Counted from the first letter of the stretch, positions 7,007 through 16,202 are shown. The stretch: 37,052 nt of DNA from an uncultured Bacteroidota bacterium (GCA_903838055.1 CAILWV010000064.1:1-37052); one strand, 5' to 3'. Numbers and translations are program-made. The notes: generated from the letters alone by a model not told the origin.

Positions 7007-7213
7007 TTAATTGGTTCTTTTAACTTTCCAATATATTTTATAAAAAGCTATTACAATTGCGATTGTAACTAAAAGCAAAATACTCCCATTTATAGGCATA
7101 GGAGGAGGTGGTAGAGGTGATGCTGGCTGAGGGGGATTAGAACTTGCAATACTATCATTACAACCCAACAAAACAAAACAAAACAAAAATATTTTAGTCA
7201 AATCAATTTTCAT
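7007..7213 (-). CDS. Small membrane protein with Pro-rich linker and PID-CTERM-like tail
   Basis: A 68-residue protein with three parts. The N-terminal signal sequence has a lipobox-like LLGC (C18). A proline-rich stretch follows (NPPQPASPLPPPPMP, about 26-40). The tail is a PING motif, a hydrophobic helix (SILLLVTIAIVIAFY) and basic residues (KIYWKVKRTN). The short motif, membrane helix and basic end resemble exosortase-type sorting tails, and in particular the small Bacteroidota proteins with a PIDGG-like motif that I recall as PID-CTERM. Here the Asp is Asn, so assignment is uncertain. It could equally be a plain small lipoprotein with a second membrane span. It stands alone, 163 nt after the stop of the giant T9SS gene on the same strand, with a strong terminator between them. 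Confidence 0.6.
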   Translation of the reverse strand: MKIDLTKIFLFCFVLLGCNDSIASSNPPQPASPLPPPPMPINGSILLLVTIAIVIAFYKIYWKVKRTN

Positions 7214-7320
7214 AGATTGTAAAATTAATAAAAAAACTGCTGTATCAAAATTTTTAACCTTTTTTATTAAAAAAAATTAAATTTAAGCTTAATTATCTTG
7301 TGTATGGATAAGTAAGAATC

Positions 7321-7356
7321 AAAAAAAAACCGTCAGACTAAATAGCCTGACGGTTT
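7321..7356 (-). terminator. Strong terminator after the 1215-residue T9SS gene
   Basis: AAACCGTCAG (7327-7336) pairs perfectly with CTGACGGTTT (7347-7356). On the minus strand it runs into a tract of nine T. It lies 20 nt beyond the stop codon. Confidence 0.9.
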
Positions 7357-7375
7357 AAAATTAAATTTTTAAAAC

Positions 7376-10300
7376 TTAGTTTTTGATAACTTTTTTAACG
7401 ATTACTTCTTCATTAGATGAATTAGTAAATCTTACAAAGTAAATACCTTTGTTTAAAGTTGAAACATTTTCGTTTAATGAATTTGTTCCTTCTTCAAGGT
7501 TGATTGTTTTAGTTTCAGAAACAATTGTACCATCATAAGAGTAGATAGTCATTTGTAAATCACCTTTAGTTTCAGTTGTTAAATCAATGTTTAATGTTTC
7601 AGCAACTGGATTTGGATAAATCTCAGTTCTTGTAACTACAACTTTAGCTGCAGTAGTAGATTTAATTGTGTAAGTTTTAGCAGCACTTGTTCCTACACCA
7701 TTTTTAGCAACTACAGAAAGAGTTTTAGGAGCTAAAGTAGTTGAAACATATCCAGAAGGATAAACAACTGTAAAAGTTAAATCAGCAGTTTCTAAAGTGT
7801 TAGTAGCATTAGAAGAATTACTTGCTGAGGTTACAACACAGTTTTCTGGTGCTGTAATAACATAAGAATTAGCTAATACAGAAGCAGTAATTGTATAATT
7901 TTGAGTTGAACCAGAAGTAGGAATCAAAGTAGCTGTATTACTTACTGCTGTTACTGCAGCAGGAGCTGTAGCAGTAGCAGTTAAAGTTTTAACAACTGAA
8001 GTTCCATAAACGTTTACTGCTTGAGCAGAGAATGGTAATGAAGTAACACCAGTAGCAACACCAGCTAAATTAACAGTAATTACATTAGATGTACCACCAG
8101 ACAATTGGTTAACACCTGCAGGTAAAGTCCATAAATAAGATACAGCTAATGGAGAAGCAGTAGCAGTTAAAGTTAAAACTGTAGAAGTTCCAACATATTT
8201 ACTTAATACAGTTACAGCAGTAGCTGTACTGATTGCATTATTAGTCATTTTAACAGCAGCAGGTGCAGCAGGTGCAGTAGCAGTTAATTTTAATAACATA
8301 GCCGTTGTAGCAGCATAACCTGTAGCAGCCCATGAAGATGAACCACAGTTAGGAGAAGTACATCCATTAACTGGAGCAACATAAGTTTCTGTGTATGTTC
8401 TATTGAATAAACCTGGTATAGAAGTATGGTTAGCAACAACATCAGCATTAGTAGCATTATTTGTTGAAGAATCTCCAGCTCCATTATGAGCTTTAGCACC
8501 AATGTATAATGTAGTAGTTGCAGAACTAGTTACACCAGCAAAGTTAACTAAAATTGCGTTTTTATCAGAAGAAATTACAGTTCCATAAGGCAAGAACGAA
8601 TCAATTGTATTACCATTAATAATTTGTTGTTTAGCAGTAGATACTGTAATAACAGTAGAAACACCATTAACTACTACAGTATATGTTTTATTAGTTACTG
8701 TCCATTTGTGAGCACCAGAAGAAGTATTACCTACACCACCAGCTCCTGAGAAAGGAAATGCATAGTACACTTTATCAACTGAAGAAGTTGGAGTTCCTGA
8801 GATACCTACAACATTAACTCCAGCAGGAATATTCCATACATAAGAAGATGCTGAAGCAGAAGCAGTAGCAGTTACTGTTAAATTAGTTGTAGTACCAGCA
8901 TAAGCACCAATATTAGTTATAGCTGTAGTAGCAGCAGTACCAGTAAGTGCAGCGTTTGTAACTTTAATTGCAGCAGGAGCAACAGGCAAAGCAGTAGCAA
9001 TAGTAATTACTTTAGCAGTTCCAGCACATCCACCAGCATTTTTAGCTTGAACAGAAATTGTTCCAAATGTTCCAACAAAATCAGGAGTTACACCAGCAAA
9101 GTTTACAGTAATTGTGTTACTTGTAGAAGTACCACCAGAAATGATGTTAACACCATTTGGTACAGTCCATAAGTAAGATAAAGTGTTATCCGTTAAAGCA
9201 GGAACTTTAAATGTAAATGCAGTAGTTGTTCCAACATAAGGAGCAGCAGCAAATGTAGTTACATTAGTAGTATTGTCAACAGTAGTTACATTATAAATAC
9301 CAGCAAAAGTAGCAGTTGGTTTAGCATTAACAGTAACAACCAATGCAGATTTAGTACTTTCGAATCCATTAGCATCTAATTGAGACACATAAAAAATTTG
9401 TGTTCCAGCAGTTGTAGTAGTAGGCACAGCATTACCAACAATAGCAGTTAATGCACCTGTTGTAGACGCTTTGTACCATTTTAAAGATACACCTGTAGCT
9501 GTTAATGTAGCAGTTAATGGTGTAGCGATATCACCAACGCATATATTTTTATCAACAGCTAATGGTTGAGTACCTGCAAGAGGGTTAGTTACAAAAGGAA
9601 GAATTTTAGAATCTGTAAAATCAGCTCCTGTTGCAGCTAAAGTACCTGGTCTGTAGTCTAAACCTGAATAATCAGATAAATCTGTATTGTAGGCTTTAGT
9701 TACGATATTATCACTTGAAGCAACAACAGAATTATTATGATCAGTCATCCAAGTACCTAAGTTAAATGTTGAACCTAAAGTTGCATTAGGAGCAATAACT
9801 ACCATAGCAGCACTAACCACTTTAGTTCTTGGGTTGATTCCTTCTGGGTAAGCAGCTAAATCAGAAGCTGTTAAACCCGCAAAAATATTGTTGTTTAATT
9901 TTAATTCTCCTTTGATCGCTTTAGCAATTGTAGAATCATCTGTTAAACCAGCATAGTTATGAGTCCAATCTAAAAAGATAGTATTGATTACTTTTAATTC
10001 TGTACGTCTTCTTAAACGTAAAGATCTTTGGTATCCAGAAGCTAAAACACCAGTGTTTCTTCTGTTTGGTCCAACCATTGTACAGTTAGAGAAGATAGCA
10101 GAAGTATTAGTTGTTCCAGCAATTGGCTCAACATCACCAGGGTTATTATCCGATTCAAAACCTTCAGAAGTAGAAATGGCAGGGTTATCAGAAATTTGTG
10201 GATCTCTAATACATAAAGCAAACTGAACAGTTCCAGCATATCCATTATCTGTATCTAAATCATCATCTAAACCTCTGTAAGCTACTAAGTGTTTACAGTT

Positions 10301-11023
10301 AACTGATCCACCAAACCACTCGAAAGAGTCATCTCCAGAGTAAGAAACTTGAACATAATCAATAGTAGTTCCAGCACCAACAGCACCCATTGTTAGACCA
10401 TTGATTTCGTTGTTTGGAGAGAATACAAATCCACCAAATTCAATACGAACGTATTTTAAAATACCTGAATTATCATTTACATCAGGAGTAGAACCACCAC
10501 CATACTCAGTTAAAGCATTAGCAGCTAAACCTTCAATATTGTTTAAACTTCCAGTTTGGTTGAATTTATCTTTACCTAAAAGAATGATTCCACCCCAATC
10601 TCCAGCAGCTCTAGATCCAGCAGCTTTGTCAGATGTAAATACAATTGGAGAACTTGGTGTTCCAACAGCATTAATTTTAGCACCTTTAGTAATTACTAAA
10701 GCAGTACCGGTGTTAGAATAAATACCTTTAACAACAACCCCTGGTTCAATTGTTAAAGTAGCATTGTTAGTAACATAAATTGTGCCAGATAACTTGTAAG
10801 TTTTACCAGCAGTCCAAGTTGTGTTAGCAGTAATGTTAGCAGATACAGTAACTACAGTAGCAGCATCTGTATACGCTTCAGCATTTGGACTCCAATTTGT
10901 CCAAGAATTAGTCCACATAGCAACACCCGGAGCAAAAGCACCACGGTAAGCTACTGGTTGAAGTTGTGCATTTGCGAATTGAAAACCAAACGCTAGTAAT
11001 GCAATTAAATAAATTTTTTTCAT
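7376..11023 (-). CDS. Giant beta-helix / Ig-like T9SS surface protein
   Basis: A secreted protein of 1215 residues. The signal peptide is residues 1-19 (ending FANA). Residues about 60-470 resemble a right-handed beta-helix: TIEPGVVVKG, the GDWGGIILLG block near 141-150, and the DDSFEWFGGSVNCKHLVAYRG region near 231-251 typical of a widespread Bacteroidota surface family of unknown function. Then come an Ig-like domain (about 490-565) and at least three diverged Ig/PKD-like repeats rich in Thr and Ala, each with a 'YLW-x-P-x-GVN' core (SYLWTVPNGVN, SYVWNIPAGVN, SYLWTLPAGVN). The tail from about 1137 (IYPNPVAETLNIDL) is a T9SS type A domain ending VIKN. It is expected on the cell surface or released. 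The gene lies 320 nt downstream of a DOMON-like T9SS gene and a TonB receptor, with its own upstream boxes at 11144-11182. Confidence 0.85.
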   Translation of the reverse strand: MKKIYLIALLAFGFQFANAQLQPVAYRGAFAPGVAMWTNSWTNWSPNAEAYTDAATVVTVSANITANTTWTAGKTYKLSGTIYVTNNATLTIEPGVVVKGIYSNTGTALVITKGAKINAVGTPSSPIVFTSDKAAGSRAAGDWGGIILLGKDKFNQTGSLNNIEGLAANALTEYGGGSTPDVNDNSGILKYVRIEFGGFVFSPNNEINGLTMGAVGAGTTIDYVQVSYSGDDSFEWFGGSVNCKHLVAYRGLDDDLDTDNGYAGTVQFALCIRDPQISDNPAISTSEGFESDNNPGDVEPIAGTTNTSAIFSNCTMVGPNRRNTGVLASGYQRSLRLRRRTELKVINTIFLDWTHNYAGLTDDSTIAKAIKGELKLNNNIFAGLTASDLAAYPEGINPRTKVVSAAMVVIAPNATLGSTFNLGTWMTDHNNSVVASSDNIVTKAYNTDLSDYSGLDYRPGTLAATGADFTDSKILPFVTNPLAGTQPLAVDKNICVGDIATPLTATLTATGVSLKWYKASTTGALTAIVGNAVPTTTTAGTQIFYVSQLDANGFESTKSALVVTVNAKPTATFAGIYNVTTVDNTTNVTTFAAAPYVGTTTAFTFKVPALTDNTLSYLWTVPNGVNIISGGTSTSNTITVNFAGVTPDFVGTFGTISVQAKNAGGCAGTAKVITIATALPVAPAAIKVTNAALTGTAATTAITNIGAYAGTTTNLTVTATASASASSYVWNIPAGVNVVGISGTPTSSVDKVYYAFPFSGAGGVGNTSSGAHKWTVTNKTYTVVVNGVSTVITVSTAKQQIINGNTIDSFLPYGTVISSDKNAILVNFAGVTSSATTTLYIGAKAHNGAGDSSTNNATNADVVANHTSIPGLFNRTYTETYVAPVNGCTSPNCGSSSWAATGYAATTAMLLKLTATAPAAPAAVKMTNNAISTATAVTVLSKYVGTSTVLTLTATASPLAVSYLWTLPAGVNQLSGGTSNVITVNLAGVATGVTSLPFSAQAVNVYGTSVVKTLTATATAPAAVTAVSNTATLIPTSGSTQNYTITASVLANSYVITAPENCVVTSASNSSNATNTLETADLTFTVVYPSGYVSTTLAPKTLSVVAKNGVGTSAAKTYTIKSTTAAKVVVTRTEIYPNPVAETLNIDLTTETKGDLQMTIYSYDGTIVSETKTINLEEGTNSLNENVSTLNKGIYFVRFTNSSNEEVIVKKVIKN

Positions 11024-11052
11024 TTTGAAAAATGTTTTAGGTTATACTTCCG

Positions 11053-11060
11053 CAAATTTA
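11053..11060 (-). promoter_or_regulatory. Candidate -7 promoter element of the giant T9SS gene
   Basis: On the minus strand this reads TAAATTTG, a TAnnTTTG match about 30 nt before the start codon. A -33 element is not clear, so confidence is limited. Confidence 0.35.
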
Positions 11061-11143
11061 TACTTGAGTCCTTTTATAGAGGTAAAAGATAAATTATCAA
11101 ATTATTAATTTTACAACACAAAATCCATCAAAATTTCATCTAA

Positions 11144-11182
11144 TATTAACATAATGTTAATTCAAGGTTTGAAAAAGGTTAA
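11144..11182 (-). promoter_or_regulatory. 11-bp-periodic TGTTAA-type boxes upstream of the giant T9SS gene
   Basis: Read on the plus strand, TATTAA (11144), TGTTAA (11155), a diverged GGTTTG (11166) and GGTTAA (11177) begin exactly 11 nt apart. Positions 11141-11160 match the block at 15119-15138 upstream of the TonB receptor at 19 of 20 bases. An 11-bp period is the architecture of PhoB-type PHO boxes, so a response-regulator operator is possible (inference). The 320-nt gap 11024-11343 holds this site and no gene. Confidence 0.4.
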
Positions 11183-11343
11183 TGATTGAAATTCTTGCTA
11201 TAATTTGTAAGAAAAATCTATATTTTTTCTTCTTAAAAAGTCAAAAAAGGTTAGAAATAAAGAAGTGCTATTTCTTTTAAAATTTAAAGTAGAAAATTTG
11301 TAAAATAATACTAACAAATTTAGTAGAATTGTAAAATAGGATA

Positions 11344-12141
11344 CTATTTTTTTACAATTATTTTTTTCATGGATTCAAAAGAATCTATCTTTGATTTTAC
11401 AAAATAAATACCATCGGTTAAATTTTCACATGGAATATTTATTTCACTTGAAGTAGAGGAATATTTTTTGGAAAAAACTAATTGAAAAATTGAATTATAT
11501 ATTTTAATTTCAATTTCTGAAGCTGAAATATTTTTAGGATTTATTATTAAATCATGCTTTACTGGATTGGGATACATTGCTAATTCGTAGGATGTAATAT
11601 TGTTTTGAGCGGTGTTTAAAGCGGAAAAATCAAGAGTTAAATGACCATAATTATCTCCGCCATGTCCAGAATTTACTGGATCATATAAATCATAAATTGG
11701 ATTATAAGAATAAGCCCAAATCACATCAAGCGAATTTAAAGAACTTGTAAAAGTATAATCAGAAATATCTGACGAAACAAAATTTCTATAAGCTTTAATG
11801 GTTCTAATAGAATTAGAAACGGTATTATCCGTTAAATTCCAATTATTTTGAGTATCTGCAATTGGCGCAAAATAACCTCCAGGAAAATAAGAATCTGTAA
11901 GATTTGCATCGGAAGTCATAACTACACAGTCCACATTTGCTGACATTGTGGTTGAATTAAAACCTAAAGCGAACCATCTGTCTGATGGTCCACTTAAAGT
12001 TAAATATATTTTTGAATTTACTGTATCTAAATCCAATTGAAGACTCATTGAATTGTCTAATAAAACTAAACCCGTGCTTTTAATCTGTGCTTGAAAAGAA
12101 GTAATAAAAATTAGAAACCCAAAAATTAATATTCTTTTCAT
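11344..12141 (-). CDS. DOMON-like T9SS surface protein
   Basis: A secreted protein of 265 residues. It has a signal peptide (MKRILIFGFLIFITSFQAQ). A DOMON-type beta-sandwich spans about residues 22-175; RWFALGFNSTTM followed by DCVVMTSDA, and a later GHLTLDFSA, fit the DOMON pattern seen in dopamine beta-monooxygenase and cellobiose dehydrogenase. A T9SS type A domain follows (MYPNPVKHDLIINP ... ENLTDGIYFVKS ... IIVKK). DOMON domains bind haem or sugars; which applies here cannot be read from the sequence. It follows the TonB receptor with only 10 nt between the genes, so the two are almost certainly co-transcribed and likely act together at the outer membrane, for example a surface ligand-binding protein feeding a transporter (inference). 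Confidence 0.8.
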   Translation of the reverse strand: MKRILIFGFLIFITSFQAQIKSTGLVLLDNSMSLQLDLDTVNSKIYLTLSGPSDRWFALGFNSTTMSANVDCVVMTSDANLTDSYFPGGYFAPIADTQNNWNLTDNTVSNSIRTIKAYRNFVSSDISDYTFTSSLNSLDVIWAYSYNPIYDLYDPVNSGHGGDNYGHLTLDFSALNTAQNNITSYELAMYPNPVKHDLIINPKNISASEIEIKIYNSIFQLVFSKKYSSTSSEINIPCENLTDGIYFVKSKIDSFESMKKIIVKK

Positions 12142-12151
12142 TTTAATTTAT

Positions 12152-15019
12152 TTAGAAATTATAGGTAGCAGATAAGGAGAATGTTCTTCCAAATTTTGTA
12201 ATCCAAATTGCATCATCAATTCCTGCTTTATAACCATTATCATTATGACCGTCACCAGTAAAAATAATATTAGACAAAGTAACAATAGCAGGATCACTAT
12301 TAACAGTCTTTGGCGGAGTATTGTTTTGGTAGAAAATCAAATCTTGAGCTAAGATATTTTGAACGTTAAGCTTAATTTCAAATTTATTATCCTTGAATGA
12401 TTTAGAAAATTGCATATCAACAAAAGTTCTTGCTTTTTCCCAAATAGATGGATTATTGTCATTACCACTAATAGCAATTCTATTTCCAACTCGGTTTGCA
12501 TTTGCAGAAATTGCCCAACCATTATCTTTATTTAAATATTGAAGACCTGCATTAAATACATAAGGCGATTGACCTTGCATAGGTCTAAATTTTTCAATTT
12601 CATTAAAGCTAGAAATATCTACTTTAGATTTAATAATAGCGATGTTAGAAAATAAAGTAATATCGTCTAATATTGAAGTCCCTTCTACCTTAATAACAGA
12701 ACTTAATAGCGTTCTAAATTCAAACTCAACACCGCTATTTTCAGAAGTATCTGCGTTTACGTATTTGATGTTTTTGTTATTGGTTTGCTTTAACTCGATA
12801 GGATTCGTGAATTTTTTTCTGAAATAAGAAACGGAGAACAATTGCCCTTTACCCGGGTATATCTCATATCTTAAATCTACATTTTGAATTTTTGCGATTT
12901 TTAAATCCGGATTTCCTTCTGTTAAAAATTGTGTTGTAAAATCATAAAATGCAAACGGAGCCAACTCTCTAAACTCAGGTCTGTTTAAAGTTTTTGAATA
13001 ACTTAAACGTAAATTTTGTTCTTTATTAATTGAAAAAATTAAATTGGCAGAAGGCAAGATATCTTGTTGCTTATTGTTTAACTCAATGTTTTGGTATTTT
13101 GTAGATAATGTTTGAGAATAATCCTCTAAACGAACTCCCCATACCAATCTAAATTTGTTGTATCTGTTATCCATCATAGCATAAGCAGCATTTAATTTAG
13201 AATTTGCATTATAAGAATCCTTGTCTTGTGTTTGTTCAAAAATACTGAATCCAGTTGAATTCATATTAGAAGTTGAAAATACAGAAGATTCTGGTTGGAA
13301 AAGCAAGTTTGGTTGGGTATTTAAAGGATCCGGAAGCCTATAGTAGTATAAACTTCTTGAATAAAATACTCTATTTCTATTTTGAATAAATGCCCCAAAT
13401 TTAAGTTCATTTGAGTTTTCTCCAATAGTAAACTTTTTAGAAAGATCTATTCTACCACCTTTAACAGTTTCTTTATTTTCAGAAAAAAACATTGCCCCTG
13501 CATAACTATTACTACCTGCCTCATTAGTAGCGATATTTAATATAGGTGTATTAGGAAATTGGCTACCTGGATCGGTATCTAAAGTGTATGAATTTCTTCT
13601 TAAATTTGGAATGGCTCTTTGAATATCGCTATAATTAAGATTCCAGTTGATTTTAATTTTAGATTTTGTAAAATAATGCTCTCCGTTAAGTTGACCTGAA
13701 TAAATTTTATTACTAGTAAACCATCTTACGTTTGAATTCGTTATATAAGTCCCCGTAACATCTGCTTGCCCTGATCTTTCAACAACTAAATCAGTAGAAT
13801 TTAAACTTAGTATGTTTTTAAATGTAATAGAATTATTCTCATTAAATTTTAGTGAAAAATTTCCTAAAGCTCCTGTTAAAACTTGTTGGCTGTAATTATT
13901 ATCATTGTATTTTGAATGTAAATCACCAGGACTAGTAAAATCATTTCTTGAAACATTGGTATAATTATTAGTTATGTTGTGAGACAATGAAAACAACATT
14001 CCAAACTTTTTATTTCCAAATTCATAATGTTTTCCAATAGAATATTGAAATGAAGTATTAGGTTTAAACTTACCATCATTTATTGACCAATCACTTTGAA
14101 AACTTTTTGCAACTTGAAGATTTGTCAATTCGTGGTTATTTCCCTGCATTACTTCAGTGCTTGGAATTGAGCTAGGTAAATCTCTTGTACCATTATCAAA
14201 CCCTAACAAATCAGTACTACTACCTTTATAGGTTCTAGAGTTTTTAAAAGTAGTAACGGTATTATAACCTGAACCAACTGTTAACGATTGAAAATCTTTA
14301 TCCGGAACTGATTTAGTATTTATTTGTACTACTCCTCCAGCAAATTCTCCAGGAAGATCAGGAGAAGCTGTTTTAGTAATCATAATATTATCTAACATAT
14401 TAGAAGGAAATATATCAAATGAAAATGCTTTTCTATCCGGTTCTGAACTCGGTAGTGGCGCTCCATTTATTAAAGCAAAATTATAACGATCATTTAAACC
14501 TCTAATAATAACAAAGCGGTTATCTTGAATACTAGCACCACTTATTCTTTTTAATACATCCGAAGTATTTTTATCTGGAGTTCTTTTTATGGTTTCTGAT
14601 GAAATACCATCAGATACATTGGCGCTATTTTTTTGCATTGTAAGTAATCCTTTTACAGACTCTTGTTTTGCTTTAGTTGTTTTAAATACAACATCATCCA
14701 GTTGATTAGCCTTACTAGCTAAAGATATACTAATAAAATTAACATCGTCTTTTACAACCGCAATATCTGTTACCTCTTTAGGTGAAAAAGAAAAACAAGT
14801 TACTTTAACCGAATAATTTCCAGCATTAACTCTTATTAGAAAATTTCCTTCCGAATCGGATACATCTGATTTATTAGTTCCTTTTACAGTTACAGTTGCC
14901 CCTGGAACAGCTTGTCCTGTTTTTTCATCAATAATAGTTCCTTTTATTCCAGAATTCTGGGCATTTGAAAAAGAAATTACAAATAATAACAATAAAGTTA
15001 AATAAACATTTTGTCTCAT
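12152..15019 (-). CDS. TonB-dependent outer membrane receptor (no SusD partner)
   Basis: An outer membrane receptor of 955 residues from the chosen start. It has a signal peptide (MRQNVYLTLLLLFVISFSNAQ), a carboxypeptidase-regulatory-like beta domain at about 23-110 (GTIIDEKTGQAVPGATVTVK, then GNYSVKVTCF), a plug domain at about 125-240 (RTPDKNTSDVLKRISGASIQ, FVIIRGLNDRYN, PDLPGEFAGGVVQI) and a 22-strand-type barrel to the C-terminal F (SLSATYNF). It should import a ligand using TonB-ExbBD energy. The frame extends 8 codons upstream to 15043, but the start at 15019 gives the proper signal peptide. A DOMON-like T9SS gene follows 10 nt later and a beta-helix T9SS gene after that; no SusD-like lipoprotein is present, so this is not a classical polysaccharide utilisation locus. 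The substrate is unknown. Confidence 0.9.
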   Translation of the reverse strand: MRQNVYLTLLLLFVISFSNAQNSGIKGTIIDEKTGQAVPGATVTVKGTNKSDVSDSEGNFLIRVNAGNYSVKVTCFSFSPKEVTDIAVVKDDVNFISISLASKANQLDDVVFKTTKAKQESVKGLLTMQKNSANVSDGISSETIKRTPDKNTSDVLKRISGASIQDNRFVIIRGLNDRYNFALINGAPLPSSEPDRKAFSFDIFPSNMLDNIMITKTASPDLPGEFAGGVVQINTKSVPDKDFQSLTVGSGYNTVTTFKNSRTYKGSSTDLLGFDNGTRDLPSSIPSTEVMQGNNHELTNLQVAKSFQSDWSINDGKFKPNTSFQYSIGKHYEFGNKKFGMLFSLSHNITNNYTNVSRNDFTSPGDLHSKYNDNNYSQQVLTGALGNFSLKFNENNSITFKNILSLNSTDLVVERSGQADVTGTYITNSNVRWFTSNKIYSGQLNGEHYFTKSKIKINWNLNYSDIQRAIPNLRRNSYTLDTDPGSQFPNTPILNIATNEAGSNSYAGAMFFSENKETVKGGRIDLSKKFTIGENSNELKFGAFIQNRNRVFYSRSLYYYRLPDPLNTQPNLLFQPESSVFSTSNMNSTGFSIFEQTQDKDSYNANSKLNAAYAMMDNRYNKFRLVWGVRLEDYSQTLSTKYQNIELNNKQQDILPSANLIFSINKEQNLRLSYSKTLNRPEFRELAPFAFYDFTTQFLTEGNPDLKIAKIQNVDLRYEIYPGKGQLFSVSYFRKKFTNPIELKQTNNKNIKYVNADTSENSGVEFEFRTLLSSVIKVEGTSILDDITLFSNIAIIKSKVDISSFNEIEKFRPMQGQSPYVFNAGLQYLNKDNGWAISANANRVGNRIAISGNDNNPSIWEKARTFVDMQFSKSFKDNKFEIKLNVQNILAQDLIFYQNNTPPKTVNSDPAIVTLSNIIFTGDGHNDNGYKAGIDDAIWITKFGRTFSLSATYNF

Positions 15020-15040
15020 AATTATAGTAGGTTTAAAGCG

Positions 15041-15048
15041 CAAAAATA
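15041..15048 (-). promoter_or_regulatory. Candidate -7 promoter element of the TonB receptor gene
   Basis: On the minus strand this reads TATTTTTG, a TAnnTTTG match about 21 nt before the start at 15019. No -33 TTG is seen at the expected distance. Confidence 0.35.
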
Positions 15049-15121
15049 CCTTTAAAAATACTAGAGCATATTATTAAAATGTTAAATAAAAGAGGGGATT
15101 TTTAGTTGTAAAATTCTTTAA

Positions 15122-15149
15122 TATTAACTTAATGTTAAGAAAATGTAAA
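15122..15149 (-). promoter_or_regulatory. Three 11-bp-periodic boxes upstream of the TonB receptor
   Basis: Read on the plus strand, TATTAA (15122), TGTTAA (15133) and TGTAAA (15144) start 11 nt apart. In the direction of transcription they read TTTACA, TTAACA, TTAATA. The surrounding 20 nt nearly match the site at 11141-11160. The phasing resembles PHO boxes, but the site lies about 75 nt upstream of the best -7 match, farther than usual. Confidence 0.4.
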
Positions 15150-15250
15150 CTCTGCTTTAAGCGATGAATTTCTCTTTAAAACTAGATGATGTTTTTTATA
15201 ATAAAAAAGCTTTTTTAAATGAAATATTGAATAATTAACCAAAATTAAGA

Positions 15251-16033
15251 TTAAATGCTTTTAAAAAATTCAAGTAATTCTTTCAATAATTTATTCTTAT
15301 TTTCAATAGTACTCATATGTCCGTTTGTCAAAGAAATTAGTTTTACAGCTGTCCCTTCAATTTGTTGGATGTTGTCTTCATAAATTAATACCTCATCCTT
15401 TTTCCCTAAAAGTAATAATATTGGATAGGTAGCAAAGTGCAAAATAAATTGACGGTCTTTCCGGATTTTCATTCCTTCAAGAGAGGCAACAACTCCTTGT
15501 ATCGGAGTTTTTAGGGCTTCCATTTTTACTTTTTCAATTTCTTGTGTTAATCGTTCGCGGTTATCTTCACTAAACAAGTTTCCAATACTCATTCTGATAA
15601 AAGTGGAATAATTTTGTTTTACAGCAATAATAGCGCGATCTCTGTTTTTTTTGCGTTCAAGACTATCCTCTCGGGATGTAGAATTTAAGAGAACCAATCC
15701 TTTTATAGAATCTGGATACAATTCAGCAAAAGCTAAAGCAACATAACCACCCATAGAATGTCCTACTAAAATTGCTTTTCGAATTTTTAATTCCTGCAAC
15801 ACTTCATGAACCATATCCGCTTGGTCTTCCATTGAATGAATGTATCCCAAACAATCGGAACCACCATGGCCTAACAAGTCAATTGTTACTACTCTGTTTT
15901 TTTTAGAAAACTCAGGGGCAAAATCTTCCCACATTTTTTTGTTTTCTAAAAAGCCATGCAAAAGAACAACAACCGTACCTTTTCCTTGGTCAGTATAGGA
16001 GATTTTAGTGCTTTTGTAATGGAAAATTTTCAT
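15251..16033 (-). CDS. Alpha/beta-fold hydrolase
   Basis: A 260-residue cytosolic esterase or lipase-like hydrolase. It has the oxyanion region LLHGFLENKKMW (25-35) and the nucleophile elbow GHSMGG with S93. The likely triad partners are D213 (in LLLGKKDEV) and H239 (in TNGHMSTIE). Length and the compact cap region fit the BioH/MenH/proline-iminopeptidase-like group, but the substrate cannot be assigned. The first Met at 16033 (MKIFHYKSTKISY) leads directly into the first strand. It is transcribed leftward downstream of the aminopeptidase P gene, but a strong terminator at 16203-16231 separates them, so it is probably transcribed alone. Confidence 0.85.
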   Translation of the reverse strand: MKIFHYKSTKISYTDQGKGTVVVLLHGFLENKKMWEDFAPEFSKKNRVVTIDLLGHGGSDCLGYIHSMEDQADMVHEVLQELKIRKAILVGHSMGGYVALAFAELYPDSIKGLVLLNSTSREDSLERKKNRDRAIIAVKQNYSTFIRMSIGNLFSEDNRERLTQEIEKVKMEALKTPIQGVVASLEGMKIRKDRQFILHFATYPILLLLGKKDEVLIYEDNIQQIEGTAVKLISLTNGHMSTIENKNKLLKELLEFFKSI

Positions 16034-16202
16034 GGTTGCAAAACTATAACTTTAATTTACTAATTGGAAGAAACTTTCGATTTTGATAATGAATAGGAAA
16101 GAGAAGTTTATATTGAAGTCGCAAGAATTAAATCAAAAAAAATTATGAAGTCGCTAATTGATTACCTAAATAACAATCACTTAAATAAAATAAACAATTT
16201 AT

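Noticed and set aside
9984..10721. Open frames on the plus strand inside the giant T9SS gene (9984-10226 and 10401-10721).
   Set aside because: They are antisense to a long, clearly real coding region with repeated low-complexity codons; their products show no signal, domain or sensible composition.
7376..15019. Classical polysaccharide utilisation locus.
   Set aside because: There is no SusD-like lipoprotein after either TonB receptor and no glycoside hydrolase in the cluster; the GH92 gene is more than 10 kb away on the other strand.
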